NCBI RefSeq assembly: GCF_034366625.1
Contig: NZ_JAXMIH010000019.1
Span: forward strand, 1 to 64,000
From: Prosthecobacter sp.
GTDB lineage: Bacteria; Verrucomicrobiota; Verrucomicrobiia; Verrucomicrobiales; Verrucomicrobiaceae
Direction of reading: 5' to 3'
Length of the DNA: 64,000 nt
A program made the translations under genes and the position numbers. This document shows positions 16,144 through 24,108 of the stretch, piece by piece. Positions within the stretch are counted from its first letter, which is position 1, and the number at the start of each line of letters is the position of its first letter. The notes beneath the pieces are model-generated. The model saw only the letters and a program-made list of their open reading frames with translations, did not search any database and had not been told where the DNA came from.

Positions 16144-18429
16144 ATGTCCGCACCCAACGCCCCACCGCAACCCGCCAAGCCAGTGCGCATCGCACCGTGG
16201 CGCGGGCCGTTGCATTTTGGCCTGTTGGTGATTTCCGCCGTGGTTTCGCTGACCTTGCAGTTCACCTACCTGCTGCTGGTCGTGGGATTATTCCTGTGGA
16301 TGTGCTGGCAGGTTTATCTCATCACCGGCAGCATGGCGCGGACGGGATTGTTCCAATGGCGCATGATTCCGGAGCTACTGAAGTTTGCCTTCATGGGCGT
16401 CACGTGGGTGCTCATGCTGCGCCCGCTCCGCCCACGGCCCAAACATGCGAAGGTGGCGATCCAGATCACCGCCGCCACGCAGCCGCAGCTTTTTGAGCTC
16501 ATCCACACCCTCTGCTGGCATCTCCGCGCGCAACCTCCCACGCAGGTGTGGCTGGACACGACGATTTCCGTGCGCAGCTCGATGTTCGGCGGTCTTCTCG
16601 GCATTCTCACCGGTCAGACGATGCTGCATCTCGGCCTGCCGGTGGTCTCGGTGATCACCTCGCGCGAACTCAGCGGCCTGCTGGCCCATGAGCTCAGCCA
16701 CAATGCCGGCGGCATGAGCACGATCTTTGTGCATGCCGTGCGCGAGATGAACGCGTGGTTTTTCCGCGCGGTGATGGAGCGTGACGAATGGGAGATGCAT
16801 CTGCGCGAGAAGCCGAAAAAAGAATCCGAGTGGCGCAGGCAGGGCCGCAGAATCGTTCGCGGCTGGATGTGGGCGGCCAAGATTCCCTTCATGATCCTGG
16901 CGCTCGCATCACGCACGGTTAGCGCGGTGACCTTGTGGCTCATCACACGTTCGGCGGAACGCTGTGGTGCCAATGTGATCGGCGAACTCATGTATGACCG
17001 CATGCAGCGCAAGCTCTCACTGCTCGGCGCGGCGTGGAAGGCGGCGGAGCAGGAAATTCAGCGCGGTGTTATTCAACATCGCCTGCCGGAGAATCTCTCG
17101 CTCCTCATGGCGCGTCATGTGGCAGCGGCGGCCAAGGCCAGGGCTTCTGCCCGTGCTGAATCTGAAGAGGGACCGCCTGAGCCGAAAGCCGAGGGCAAAC
17201 CAGCGAAAGGAGCCGGACTCGTCGCCTATCTTTCGCATGCACAGCCTGCGGCCTCGGTGATGCGGCAGTTCGTCGATCTCTCGCGCCAGGTCACTTACTT
17301 TTATTACCAGCATGACCTCGGGTTGAATCTCCACGAGCACCGCATGGTCGCGGATGAGGAGGTCATTCATCAAAACCGTCGTGAGGAGGATGCGCTGCTG
17401 GTCATTCGTCGTTATTTCGGCGGACTCGCGCACCCCGAGCGTGCCATGTGCGGTCTCGGCAGCACGCCGGCGAGTGCCACGGCACGAAGTGAACTCCAGC
17501 GCGAGATTTTGCGCGTGCGCGATGAGATCGTCGTCTGGGGGCCGCAGTTCAAAATGGCGCTGCAGGAATGGAATCAGGCCTGGCAGCGCCGTCGCGATCT
17601 GGAGGCCGCCGCCACACTCAGCCTCGCCGGATTCACCGTCTCACGCATGCAGTTTGGCACCGAGGACGCCAGCCCGAACGCATTGCGTGCCGAGGCCGCG
17701 CGCCAGCGCATGGTCATGGAGCACATGGAAGGGCCGCTGCAGGAGCGTGAGCGCATTTTGGAAGGCCGCTTCGCCGCCGCGCTCGGCATGCTGTGGTGGA
17801 GTGAAATCACCGATCTCAACGAGTGGTTGCGCAAGCGCCGCAAAGATCTGCCCGCGTGGGTGACGATCTACGAGGCGATGGCCGGGGCGCTGCCCTCCTT
17901 CCGCGAACTGCTCACCACCTTCTTCGCCTTCCAGACGCTCGGCGCGAAGTTCGCCAACGTCGATGATCCCAGCGCCTTCCTCACGGCGTTGCAGTCCGTC
18001 GTGCCGAAAATGCTCAACCTCGTGCGCCAGATCGTTTCCACGATGGACGGCGCGCCTTATCCTTTCACGGACAGCGGCCGGATCACCTCGCTGAATGATC
18101 ATCTGCTGCCTGCTCCTTTGCCAGAAATGCCCGGTGTTTCGATGACGCTGCTGGATGCGTCCAGCATGCGTGCCATCGCCTTGAAAATGGCCTCCCAGGC
18201 CTCCGAATGCATCGCTCCGTATGTCGATGCCTTCCTCGGTCTCTACCATCGCGCCTTCGCCTGGCTGGCCGAATCCGCCGAACGCACCGAAACACACTTC
18301 GTCGGCGCCCTCAGTCTCGGCTCCGCCACGGAAATCCTCCTGCCGGACGAGTTCACCACCCAGCGCCTCGGCATGAAGTCGAGATCTCCTGATGCCATTG
18401 CCGCGTGGAAACCGCCGGTGTCGGCGTGA
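16144..18429 (+). CDS. Membrane-bound M48-type zinc metallopeptidase-like protein
   Basis: This protein of about 761 residues has N-terminal membrane segments (FGLLVISAVVSLTLQFTYLL, then LLLVVGLFLWMCWQVYLI) and the zinc motif HELSH near residues 182-186 in SGLLAHELSHNAGGMS, as in M48 (HtpX/Ste24-like) peptidases. Another hydrophobic segment (KIPFMILALASRTVSAVTLW) follows, then a long charged helical C-terminus not seen in HtpX, which is only about 290 residues. ATG 16144 is preferred over GTG 16105 because it avoids a non-hydrophobic extension and has a C-rich leader. It precedes the pseudokinase gene by 90 bases. Substrates are unknown; membrane-protein quality control is a family-based guess. 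Confidence 0.7.
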   Translation: MSAPNAPPQPAKPVRIAPWRGPLHFGLLVISAVVSLTLQFTYLLLVVGLFLWMCWQVYLITGSMARTGLFQWRMIPELLKFAFMGVTWVLMLRPLRPRPKHAKVAIQITAATQPQLFELIHTLCWHLRAQPPTQVWLDTTISVRSSMFGGLLGILTGQTMLHLGLPVVSVITSRELSGLLAHELSHNAGGMSTIFVHAVREMNAWFFRAVMERDEWEMHLREKPKKESEWRRQGRRIVRGWMWAAKIPFMILALASRTVSAVTLWLITRSAERCGANVIGELMYDRMQRKLSLLGAAWKAAEQEIQRGVIQHRLPENLSLLMARHVAAAAKARASARAESEEGPPEPKAEGKPAKGAGLVAYLSHAQPAASVMRQFVDLSRQVTYFYYQHDLGLNLHEHRMVADEEVIHQNRREEDALLVIRRYFGGLAHPERAMCGLGSTPASATARSELQREILRVRDEIVVWGPQFKMALQEWNQAWQRRRDLEAAATLSLAGFTVSRMQFGTEDASPNALRAEAARQRMVMEHMEGPLQERERILEGRFAAALGMLWWSEITDLNEWLRKRRKDLPAWVTIYEAMAGALPSFRELLTTFFAFQTLGAKFANVDDPSAFLTALQSVVPKMLNLVRQIVSTMDGAPYPFTDSGRITSLNDHLLPAPLPEMPGVSMTLLDASSMRAIALKMASQASECIAPYVDAFLGLYHRAFAWLAESAERTETHFVGALSLGSATEILLPDEFTTQRLGMKSRSPDAIAAWKPPVSA

Positions 18430-18433
18430 GGAA

Positions 18434-18462
18434 CCAGTGCTTCGTTCAAAACGAAACGCTGG
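18434..18462 (+). terminator. Hairpin between the M48-type and pseudokinase genes
   Basis: CCAGTGCTTCGTT pairs with ACGAAACGCTGG across a five-base loop, with one mismatch and one G-T pair. It begins five bases after the M48 stop codon. No T-run follows, so it could be an attenuating or RNA-stabilising stem rather than a full terminator. Confidence 0.4.
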
Positions 18463-18518
18463 CTTGAACATCCGGCGCAAGGCAGGATAGTCGCCGCACC
18501 TTTCCTTCCAGCGCCCCC

Positions 18519-20789
18519 ATGTCGGAGCCGAGTCAATTCAGGCATTATCAAATCGTTCAGGACGCCGACGGCAACAACGTCGAGCTGGTTCGCAATGCCG
18601 AACAGGTGGCCGTGCTGGCCTTTGACATGCAACATCTCGGCTACGTCCACTGCCATGTGCTGCTGGAGCCGCTGTCCAACCGCGCCTCCTTTGAAGAGGC
18701 CTGCAAATCACTGCAAAAGCGCGGCCATCCGGCGCTGGCGCGCATGATCGAGTTTGGTGAGGACGAGGGAAACCCCTTTTACATCACCAGCAATATCGAC
18801 GGCGAAGCCCTGCGCGGCTATCTGGCCCGCCAGCAGGAGGTTCCCGGCTGGCTCGCGGTCATGATCGCCTGCCGTGCGCTGGAAACGGCCGTGGCGGTGT
18901 GCGAACGCGGCGAATTCCTCACCGAATCACCGCTCGACAGCTTCCGCGTCGTGCAAACCGCGCCGCAGGCCGTGCAGGTGCTGGCGGCGGACTTCCGCGT
19001 GCTCGACAACAGCGCCGGCAAGAAACGCGCGCTGAAGACCAGTTTCGAGAAGCAGGCCAAGTTCCTGCGCACCTTCCTCGTCGAGCAGGGCGGCGGCGGC
19101 CCCACCATGCCGGATCATCTCCTGCCTGCCGCAGATTTTGCCGAGCTGCTCGGCGCCTGCCTTTCCAGCGCGAGCGTCGGTGTCATCGCCGCCATGCGCG
19201 AATTGCGCAACGCTTTGCAGAACCTCGCGCCCGAACAGCTCTCCGGCGAAATCCCCACTGCGCAGAAACCGCGTGCCTTGCTCGCACCGCTGCTCGCCAG
19301 TTATCAGGAGGTCGCGCGCGGTCTCGTCAATCTCGTGCGTATTCAAAGCCAGCGCCTCGACATGGCGAATCCTTACAGCATGCGCGGCACGCTCACCAAA
19401 ACGGGCCGCTCCGTGCTCATCGAGCAGGTGCCGCCGTCACGCATCGCCTGTGCGCGGGTGAAGGAAGTCGATGATTCCGCCTTCAAGATCACCAAGCAGC
19501 GTGACAACTCCGGCCTCGTCACGCTCGCCCTCGTCAATGAGGCCGAGGACATCACCTGTCTGGCCGAGGAAATCGTCGAAGGCATCAGTCTCGCCGATGT
19601 GATGCGCGAACGTCGTTTTCTGGATGTGCAGGAGGCCTATCTGGTGCTCGCCGGGCTCGACTCCGCGCTCACACAACTCGACAACTCCACGCTTCCTGCC
19701 AGCAAGCTGCGGCTGGAGGACATCTTCTTGCTCACCGGCTTCGCGCGTGAGGACTCGCGCAGCACGAAGCTGCTTGTCTCAAAGCTCAACGAGTGGCCTG
19801 CCTTCAATGTCATCGTGCGCGCGCATCCCACACTTGCCTCCATGTCCGGGCGCGGTACCGATCCCGCTTCGTTGCTGCCACCGGCACGCGCCAGCACCAC
19901 CACGGCATGGCATGCCGGGTGGCTCGCGGCTTTGTGCAAATTTCTGCTCGGCCTCGAATCACCCGTGGGCATTCACTCGGAGCCGGAGGGCGGAGCGCGC
20001 GAGCGTGAAACCGTCGCCCGCCTGCTCGATGATGAAATCGCCAAGATCGCCGAGTCGAAGCCCGGCCAGCGCAGCGATTTTCTGGCCCGTTACGCGCGCA
20101 TCATCCAGCATTACGATCTCGTCAAACCGAACGAGCCCATGCGTGCAGGCGGCACGGATCCTGCGATGGACTTTGGTTTGAAGCCACGTCCCAAAACTGT
20201 TCCTGTCACGAAATCCGTGGTGAAACGCGAGTTCTCCGCGCCGCTTGCCTCCGAATCCCTGCGTTCGCCGGTCGCATTGACCACTGGCGGCGCTGTCAGC
20301 AAGGATGAGACCAACATCGGCTTCGCCGAACTGCTGTTCCGCAATGCTGGCAACGAGCCTTCGCCGCCCGACGCCACGGATTGGGCACGCGCTGCCGCGA
20401 GCGCGCCACCAACGCTGCCCGCGCATCTCATTCCGGTCGATGACGTGCCCATGTGGTTGAAGGCCGCTGTCTTCATCGGCGGTTCGATGGTCATTGGAGC
20501 GATGTGCGCGCATCTGTCCGGCGGTGCCTTGTGGCAGAAAAAACGCGGTGCTGTGCCGATGGAGGCCGCCAAAGGCAGCAAATCATCCGCCATCATGCCT
20601 GCGCCTGCGTTTTCCACGCAGCCTGCAGTGCCCAAGGCCATTCCAGTTGTCGAACCGCCGGTCGTCGTCGCTCCACCGGATGACGAAGCGCAGCGCGGGC
20701 GCGGTGTTTCTCTCTCGTTGCCGCCCGGAGCCGGTAGTTTGCGCGAACAACTGGCACCAGAGCCGAATCCGCCCAAGCCACCTCCATGA
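18519..20789 (+). CDS. Membrane protein with two pseudokinase-like domains
   Basis: The 756-residue protein resembles bacterial Ser/Thr kinases in layout but lacks catalytic residues. Domain 1 (about 1-180) has a hinge-like NPFYITSNIDGEALRGYL. The HRD position is replaced (LTESPLDSF) and the DFG position reads ADFRVL. A second degenerate domain (about 310-420) contains LAEEIVEGISLADVM and SKLRLEDIFLLTGFA. A low-complexity region and one membrane segment (WLKAAVFIGGSMVIGAM near 647-665) follow, then a proline-rich tail. It overlaps the next gene by ATGA. A scaffold or regulatory role, perhaps for the neighbouring kinase or protease, is inferred. Confidence 0.6.
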   Translation: MSEPSQFRHYQIVQDADGNNVELVRNAEQVAVLAFDMQHLGYVHCHVLLEPLSNRASFEEACKSLQKRGHPALARMIEFGEDEGNPFYITSNIDGEALRGYLARQQEVPGWLAVMIACRALETAVAVCERGEFLTESPLDSFRVVQTAPQAVQVLAADFRVLDNSAGKKRALKTSFEKQAKFLRTFLVEQGGGGPTMPDHLLPAADFAELLGACLSSASVGVIAAMRELRNALQNLAPEQLSGEIPTAQKPRALLAPLLASYQEVARGLVNLVRIQSQRLDMANPYSMRGTLTKTGRSVLIEQVPPSRIACARVKEVDDSAFKITKQRDNSGLVTLALVNEAEDITCLAEEIVEGISLADVMRERRFLDVQEAYLVLAGLDSALTQLDNSTLPASKLRLEDIFLLTGFAREDSRSTKLLVSKLNEWPAFNVIVRAHPTLASMSGRGTDPASLLPPARASTTTAWHAGWLAALCKFLLGLESPVGIHSEPEGGARERETVARLLDDEIAKIAESKPGQRSDFLARYARIIQHYDLVKPNEPMRAGGTDPAMDFGLKPRPKTVPVTKSVVKREFSAPLASESLRSPVALTTGGAVSKDETNIGFAELLFRNAGNEPSPPDATDWARAAASAPPTLPAHLIPVDDVPMWLKAAVFIGGSMVIGAMCAHLSGGALWQKKRGAVPMEAAKGSKSSAIMPAPAFSTQPAVPKAIPVVEPPVVVAPPDDEAQRGRGVSLSLPPGAGSLREQLAPEPNPPKPPP

Positions 20790-21346
20790 AAACGTGCCTC
20801 GTCCGCGTCCTTGCCTGTGTCCTGCTTGCCTGCGCCTTGACGGCCTGCCCGGAGACCACGGTGAACGAGGATTTCGGCCTCAAGCCCGTGGCATTGGAGG
20901 CGGACGACTGGAACGGCCTGTGGATGCCTGTGGATGACGACGACAAGATTCAATTCACCGTCACCGATGCCGCGAAGGGTGTTCTGCAAATGACCGAGCC
21001 GGACGTGAAGAAGAACAAGCCCATGGACTTCCGCATGCGCCGCGCCAGCAATGACGACAAGGTGAAGCTCTGCTTCATTCTCACCCGCGACGAGGATGGC
21101 AAGGAAGCGAAAATGCAGATCCAGCTCCTCCGTCTGCCCGAGGAAGGCGTGCTCCTGGCCTGGATGATCAACGATGAGGCCGTCGAAACGGCGATCAAGG
21201 CCGGCCAGCTCAAAGGCACCACGCAGCGGGTCAAAGACGATCCCCACAACCATCTCGACTCCGATCCAGCCAACTACACGAAGCTGCTGGAGCCGCAGTT
21301 CTGGGACTGGTCCGAGCCTTCGATCCTGAAGCGTGCGAAGCCATGA
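20786..21346 (+). CDS. Putative lipoprotein of unknown function
   Basis: The 186-residue product has a signal peptide MKTCLVRVLACVLLACAL followed by a lipobox (LTAC) at about residues 18-21. The mature part starts with PETTVNEDFGLKPVALEADD and continues with WNGLWMPVDDDDKIQFTVTD, a beta-rich layout like small lipocalin-type envelope proteins. It overlaps the pseudokinase stop and the next gene's start, each by four bases (ATGA), so translation of the three genes is probably coupled. No family is recognised. Confidence 0.7.
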   Translation: MKTCLVRVLACVLLACALTACPETTVNEDFGLKPVALEADDWNGLWMPVDDDDKIQFTVTDAAKGVLQMTEPDVKKNKPMDFRMRRASNDDKVKLCFILTRDEDGKEAKMQIQLLRLPEEGVLLAWMINDEAVETAIKAGQLKGTTQRVKDDPHNHLDSDPANYTKLLEPQFWDWSEPSILKRAKP

Positions 21347-22284
21347 ATTCACCCGCCACCTTTTCCCGCCGCCATTTCCTCACCAGCGCTGCTTCACTCA
21401 CCGGGGCGGCGGGTCTTCTAAATGACGTGCAGGCCGCGACAGCCGAGTCCAAACCCTTCTCCTTCGTCTTCTTCACCGATCCGCACGTGCAGCCGGAAAA
21501 AGGTGCTGTCGATGGCGTGAAGATGGCTTTGGCGAAGGTCAACGCGCTGGAACAGAAGCCGGACTTCGTCATCACCGGTGGCGATTTGATCATGGATGCG
21601 CTCGAAGTCGGCATCGATCGTGTGGAGACGCAGTGGAAGCTCTGGGATGAGTGCCTCAAGACGCTCGAAGCGCCGTCCTACCACACCGTCGGCAACCACG
21701 ACGTCGCCGGCTGGTCGCCCAAGGCCATGATCAAGCCCGGCGAAAGCGCCTACGGCAAGGCGCTCTTCGCCGACCGCTACGGCCAGGGGAGAACGTATCG
21801 CAGTTTCGACCACGGCGGCTGGCACTTCATCATCCTCGACTCCATCGGTCTCGACAAGGCCACCAACGACTACATGGGTTGGATCGACGACGACCAGCTC
21901 GCCTGGCTCCAGGCCGATCTCGAAAAGACCGGCAAGCAGACACCCATCATCCTCGTCACCCACATTCCGTTCTACAGCGTGTGGCATCAGGTCATCCTCG
22001 GCCCCAAGATCAACATTGGCGGCAAGGCGCTCGTTGGCAACGTCCACGATTTCCGCAAGATGCTCGGCCAATACAACCTCAAGCTCGTCCTCAGCGGCCA
22101 TGGTCACATCTCCGAGCGCATCCAGTTCGACAAAGTCGTCTATCTTCAGGGCGGCGCTGTCTGCGGCATGTGGTGGAAAGGCCCCGTCCATGGCAATCCC
22201 GAAGGCTTCCTACAAGTCGAATGCCACCCCGACGGCACCTTCACCGACCGCTACCATGGCTACGGCTGGAAGGCGCAGGCTTGA
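21343..22284 (+). CDS. Tat-exported metallophosphoesterase (calcineurin-like)
   Basis: This 313-residue phosphoesterase has a Tat leader (SRRHFLTSAASLTGAAGLL). The dimetal motifs are FTDPHV near residue 47 (D-x-H), GGDLIMD (GD), GNHDVAG (GNHD), VTHIPFY (H) and LSGHGHISE (GHxH), all present. Such enzymes hydrolyse phosphomonoesters or diesters, including phosphonucleotides and purple-acid-type substrates; the substrate here is unknown. It is coupled to the upstream lipoprotein by an ATGA overlap, so the phosphatase and lipoprotein may work at the same envelope site. Confidence 0.85.
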   Translation: MNSPATFSRRHFLTSAASLTGAAGLLNDVQAATAESKPFSFVFFTDPHVQPEKGAVDGVKMALAKVNALEQKPDFVITGGDLIMDALEVGIDRVETQWKLWDECLKTLEAPSYHTVGNHDVAGWSPKAMIKPGESAYGKALFADRYGQGRTYRSFDHGGWHFIILDSIGLDKATNDYMGWIDDDQLAWLQADLEKTGKQTPIILVTHIPFYSVWHQVILGPKINIGGKALVGNVHDFRKMLGQYNLKLVLSGHGHISERIQFDKVVYLQGGAVCGMWWKGPVHGNPEGFLQVECHPDGTFTDRYHGYGWKAQA

Positions 22285-22348
22285 TTCTTGGTCTGGCGGC
22301 AGTTTGTTCGGGCTGGACCATCTTTATGATTGTCATGGGAAAGGCGGC

Positions 22349-22897
22349 ATGATAAAAACGCGCCCGCCTGTGAATTTCCCCACCTCCCGACTGCTCGTCT
22401 GCCTGGTTCTCTGTTCTGCCGCATCCCATGCGGAAGAGCCGGTTTTGCCGCAATCGCTGGGCGCTGGAGCTGGTTTCAATGCCAACGGCCCGCGTGGCTT
22501 CTTGAAGCCCTCGAAGTCGATCAAGCCGCCCGTGAGTGATGCGGTGGCCGCGGCTCCCATTTCGATCGTGCAGACGCCCACGGCTGAAACGCGCCTGCGC
22601 CGTCTGATCGTTGTCTCCGGGGACATGACGCCGGAGGCGATTCGTGAGGCGATTCTTGCCTGCGGCCAGACCCGCACGCCGGTGACCACTGCTGGTGGTG
22701 TGAATGCTTCCGCGCTTGTTTTGACCGATCTCGCGGGCCTTTTCGGCTCCGCTGCGACCGAGGACACGCAGAAAAAAGTGCTGGAAACCGTGCGCAAGGG
22801 CATGGGCGCCTCCTCGAAGCCGCTCAAGCGCGCGGAAGTCGTCGGCTGGCTGCCCAGCGAGGGCGTCATGGCAGTGGCGGTGTATCCTGAAAGCTGA
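22349..22897 (+). CDS. Secreted protein of unknown function
   Basis: The start at 22349 (MIKTRPPVNFPTSRLLVCLV) gives a signal peptide ending near ASHAEE; the same frame continues upstream only as antisense-like Ser/Ala-rich sequence. The mature protein of about 155 residues includes ETRLRRLIVVSGDMTPEAIR and KKVLETVRKGMGAS. No family is recognised. It follows the phosphoesterase by 64 bases and precedes the degenerate receiver gene by 11 bases, so it probably belongs to the same transcription unit. Confidence 0.6.
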   Translation: MIKTRPPVNFPTSRLLVCLVLCSAASHAEEPVLPQSLGAGAGFNANGPRGFLKPSKSIKPPVSDAVAAAPISIVQTPTAETRLRRLIVVSGDMTPEAIREAILACGQTRTPVTTAGGVNASALVLTDLAGLFGSAATEDTQKKVLETVRKGMGASSKPLKRAEVVGWLPSEGVMAVAVYPES

Positions 22898-22908
22898 GAG
22901 CGCTTTCC

Positions 22909-23352
22909 ATGACACCTGACCCGGCCACACCTGCCGTTCCACGAGTGCTGCTGGCGGAGGAAAGCCTGCCTTATCGCCGCGTCATTCGCGAAGCCCTCAT
23001 GGCCTTCCGTGTTTGCGAGGTCGATGACGCGCCCAGTGGCGAGCGTGCCTTTGAAATGGCCCTGCGCCGTGAGTACTCGCTGTTTTTGTTTTCCCTGCCG
23101 TTGCCGGACATGACGGGCGACATGCTCGACCGTCTGCTGAGCAAAGCCTATCCCTTGGTGCATCGCGGCGTCCACACCGCGCCTCCAGTGATCTTCCTGA
23201 TGCGCCCCACGGATTCATTGCGCTTTCAGGAACTCCAGCGCGACGTGCGTGTGCGCGGCAGCATGCCGTTGCCGCCCAAGCTCGACGTGCTGCTCTCGCT
23301 GACTGCCTCGCTGCTGCCCGAGCGCACCAATCCTGCTTTTCCGCCTCTGTAA
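22909..23352 (+). CDS. Degenerate response-regulator receiver protein
   Basis: The 147-residue single-domain protein follows the receiver fold: VLLAEESLPYRRVIREAL (the acidic pair is EE), then SLFLFSLPLPDMTGDMLDRL, where the phospho-acceptor aspartate before the LPDM turn is serine. PPVIFLMRP replaces the usual Thr/Ser strand, and PPKLDVLL near the end keeps the lysine. Without the acceptor Asp it cannot be phosphorylated normally and may act as a constitutive or ligand-controlled module. It lies four bases upstream of trpF. No partner histidine kinase is in the window. Confidence 0.6.
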   Translation: MTPDPATPAVPRVLLAEESLPYRRVIREALMAFRVCEVDDAPSGERAFEMALRREYSLFLFSLPLPDMTGDMLDRLLSKAYPLVHRGVHTAPPVIFLMRPTDSLRFQELQRDVRVRGSMPLPPKLDVLLSLTASLLPERTNPAFPPL

Positions 23353-23356
23353 CAGC

Positions 23357-24016
23357 ATGTTTCCTGATCCACATCGTCACAGCGTCAAAATCTGCGGCAT
23401 CACACGCCCGGAGCAGGCGGCGGAGATTTTTGCGCTCGGCGCGGACGCGGTGGGCATCAATCTCTGGCCCAAATCGAAACGTCACATGCCGTTGTCGGTC
23501 ACAGTGGATTCGCTGCAGGACGTGGCGGCGAAAAACGCCCTTGTCGCTGTGCTGGTGAATCCTGATGATGCCCTGCTCGATGCTGCGATCTCCAGCCAGT
23601 TGTTTCAAGCACTGCAACTCCACGGCGATGAAACGCCCCGCGATGTCGAACGCCTCATGCAGCGCGGAGTGAACGTCATCAAAGCCCTGCAAGTGAGCGA
23701 TGCCGCGTCATTGCCGCAGATTGGCGAGTTTCCATGCACTGCCATCCTGCTTGATGCCTACAACCCCGGCACCTATGGCGGTGGCGGGCATGCGTTTCCG
23801 TGGGAACTGGCTGTGCGTGCGCAAGAGATGTTTCCAGACAAGCACATCCTGCTCTCCGGTGGCCTCAACGCTGACAACGTCCGTCAGGCCGTGCAGCAGA
23901 CGCATCCCATCGCCGTCGATGTCGCCAGCGGTGTCGAATCACAGCCTGGGATCAAGGATCTCGCCTTGGTGGCGCGGTTCATCGCGGAAGCTCGTGCTGG
24001 ATGGCTCACGCCATGA
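23357..24016 (+). CDS. trpF: Phosphoribosylanthranilate isomerase
   Basis: TrpF catalyses the Amadori rearrangement of N-(5-phosphoribosyl)anthranilate in tryptophan synthesis. The 219-residue TIM-barrel protein shows the catalytic cysteine motif VKICGITRPEQA near residue 9, LLDAYNPGTYGGGG with the catalytic aspartate near 131, and phosphate-binding HILLSGGLNADNV. Length fits the family (about 200-220). It is four bases behind the degenerate receiver gene, an unusual partner, and no other trp gene is in the window, so the pathway is scattered in this genome. Confidence 0.93.
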   Translation: MFPDPHRHSVKICGITRPEQAAEIFALGADAVGINLWPKSKRHMPLSVTVDSLQDVAAKNALVAVLVNPDDALLDAAISSQLFQALQLHGDETPRDVERLMQRGVNVIKALQVSDAASLPQIGEFPCTAILLDAYNPGTYGGGGHAFPWELAVRAQEMFPDKHILLSGGLNADNVRQAVQQTHPIAVDVASGVESQPGIKDLALVARFIAEARAGWLTP

Positions 24017-24108
24017 TTGCTCCTGTCATCCGGTGCGGCGTTGCTTTACCCTTCACGCAGCATTCGCGGCTTGCCATCCCGCGTCGTTTTTCGTAAAAGC
24101 TGCTCCGC

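Noticed and set aside
20111-21352. 413-codon minus-strand frame across the pseudokinase and lipoprotein genes
   Set aside because: The plus-strand genes have signal peptides, ATGA coupling and kinase-like motifs; this frame shows none.
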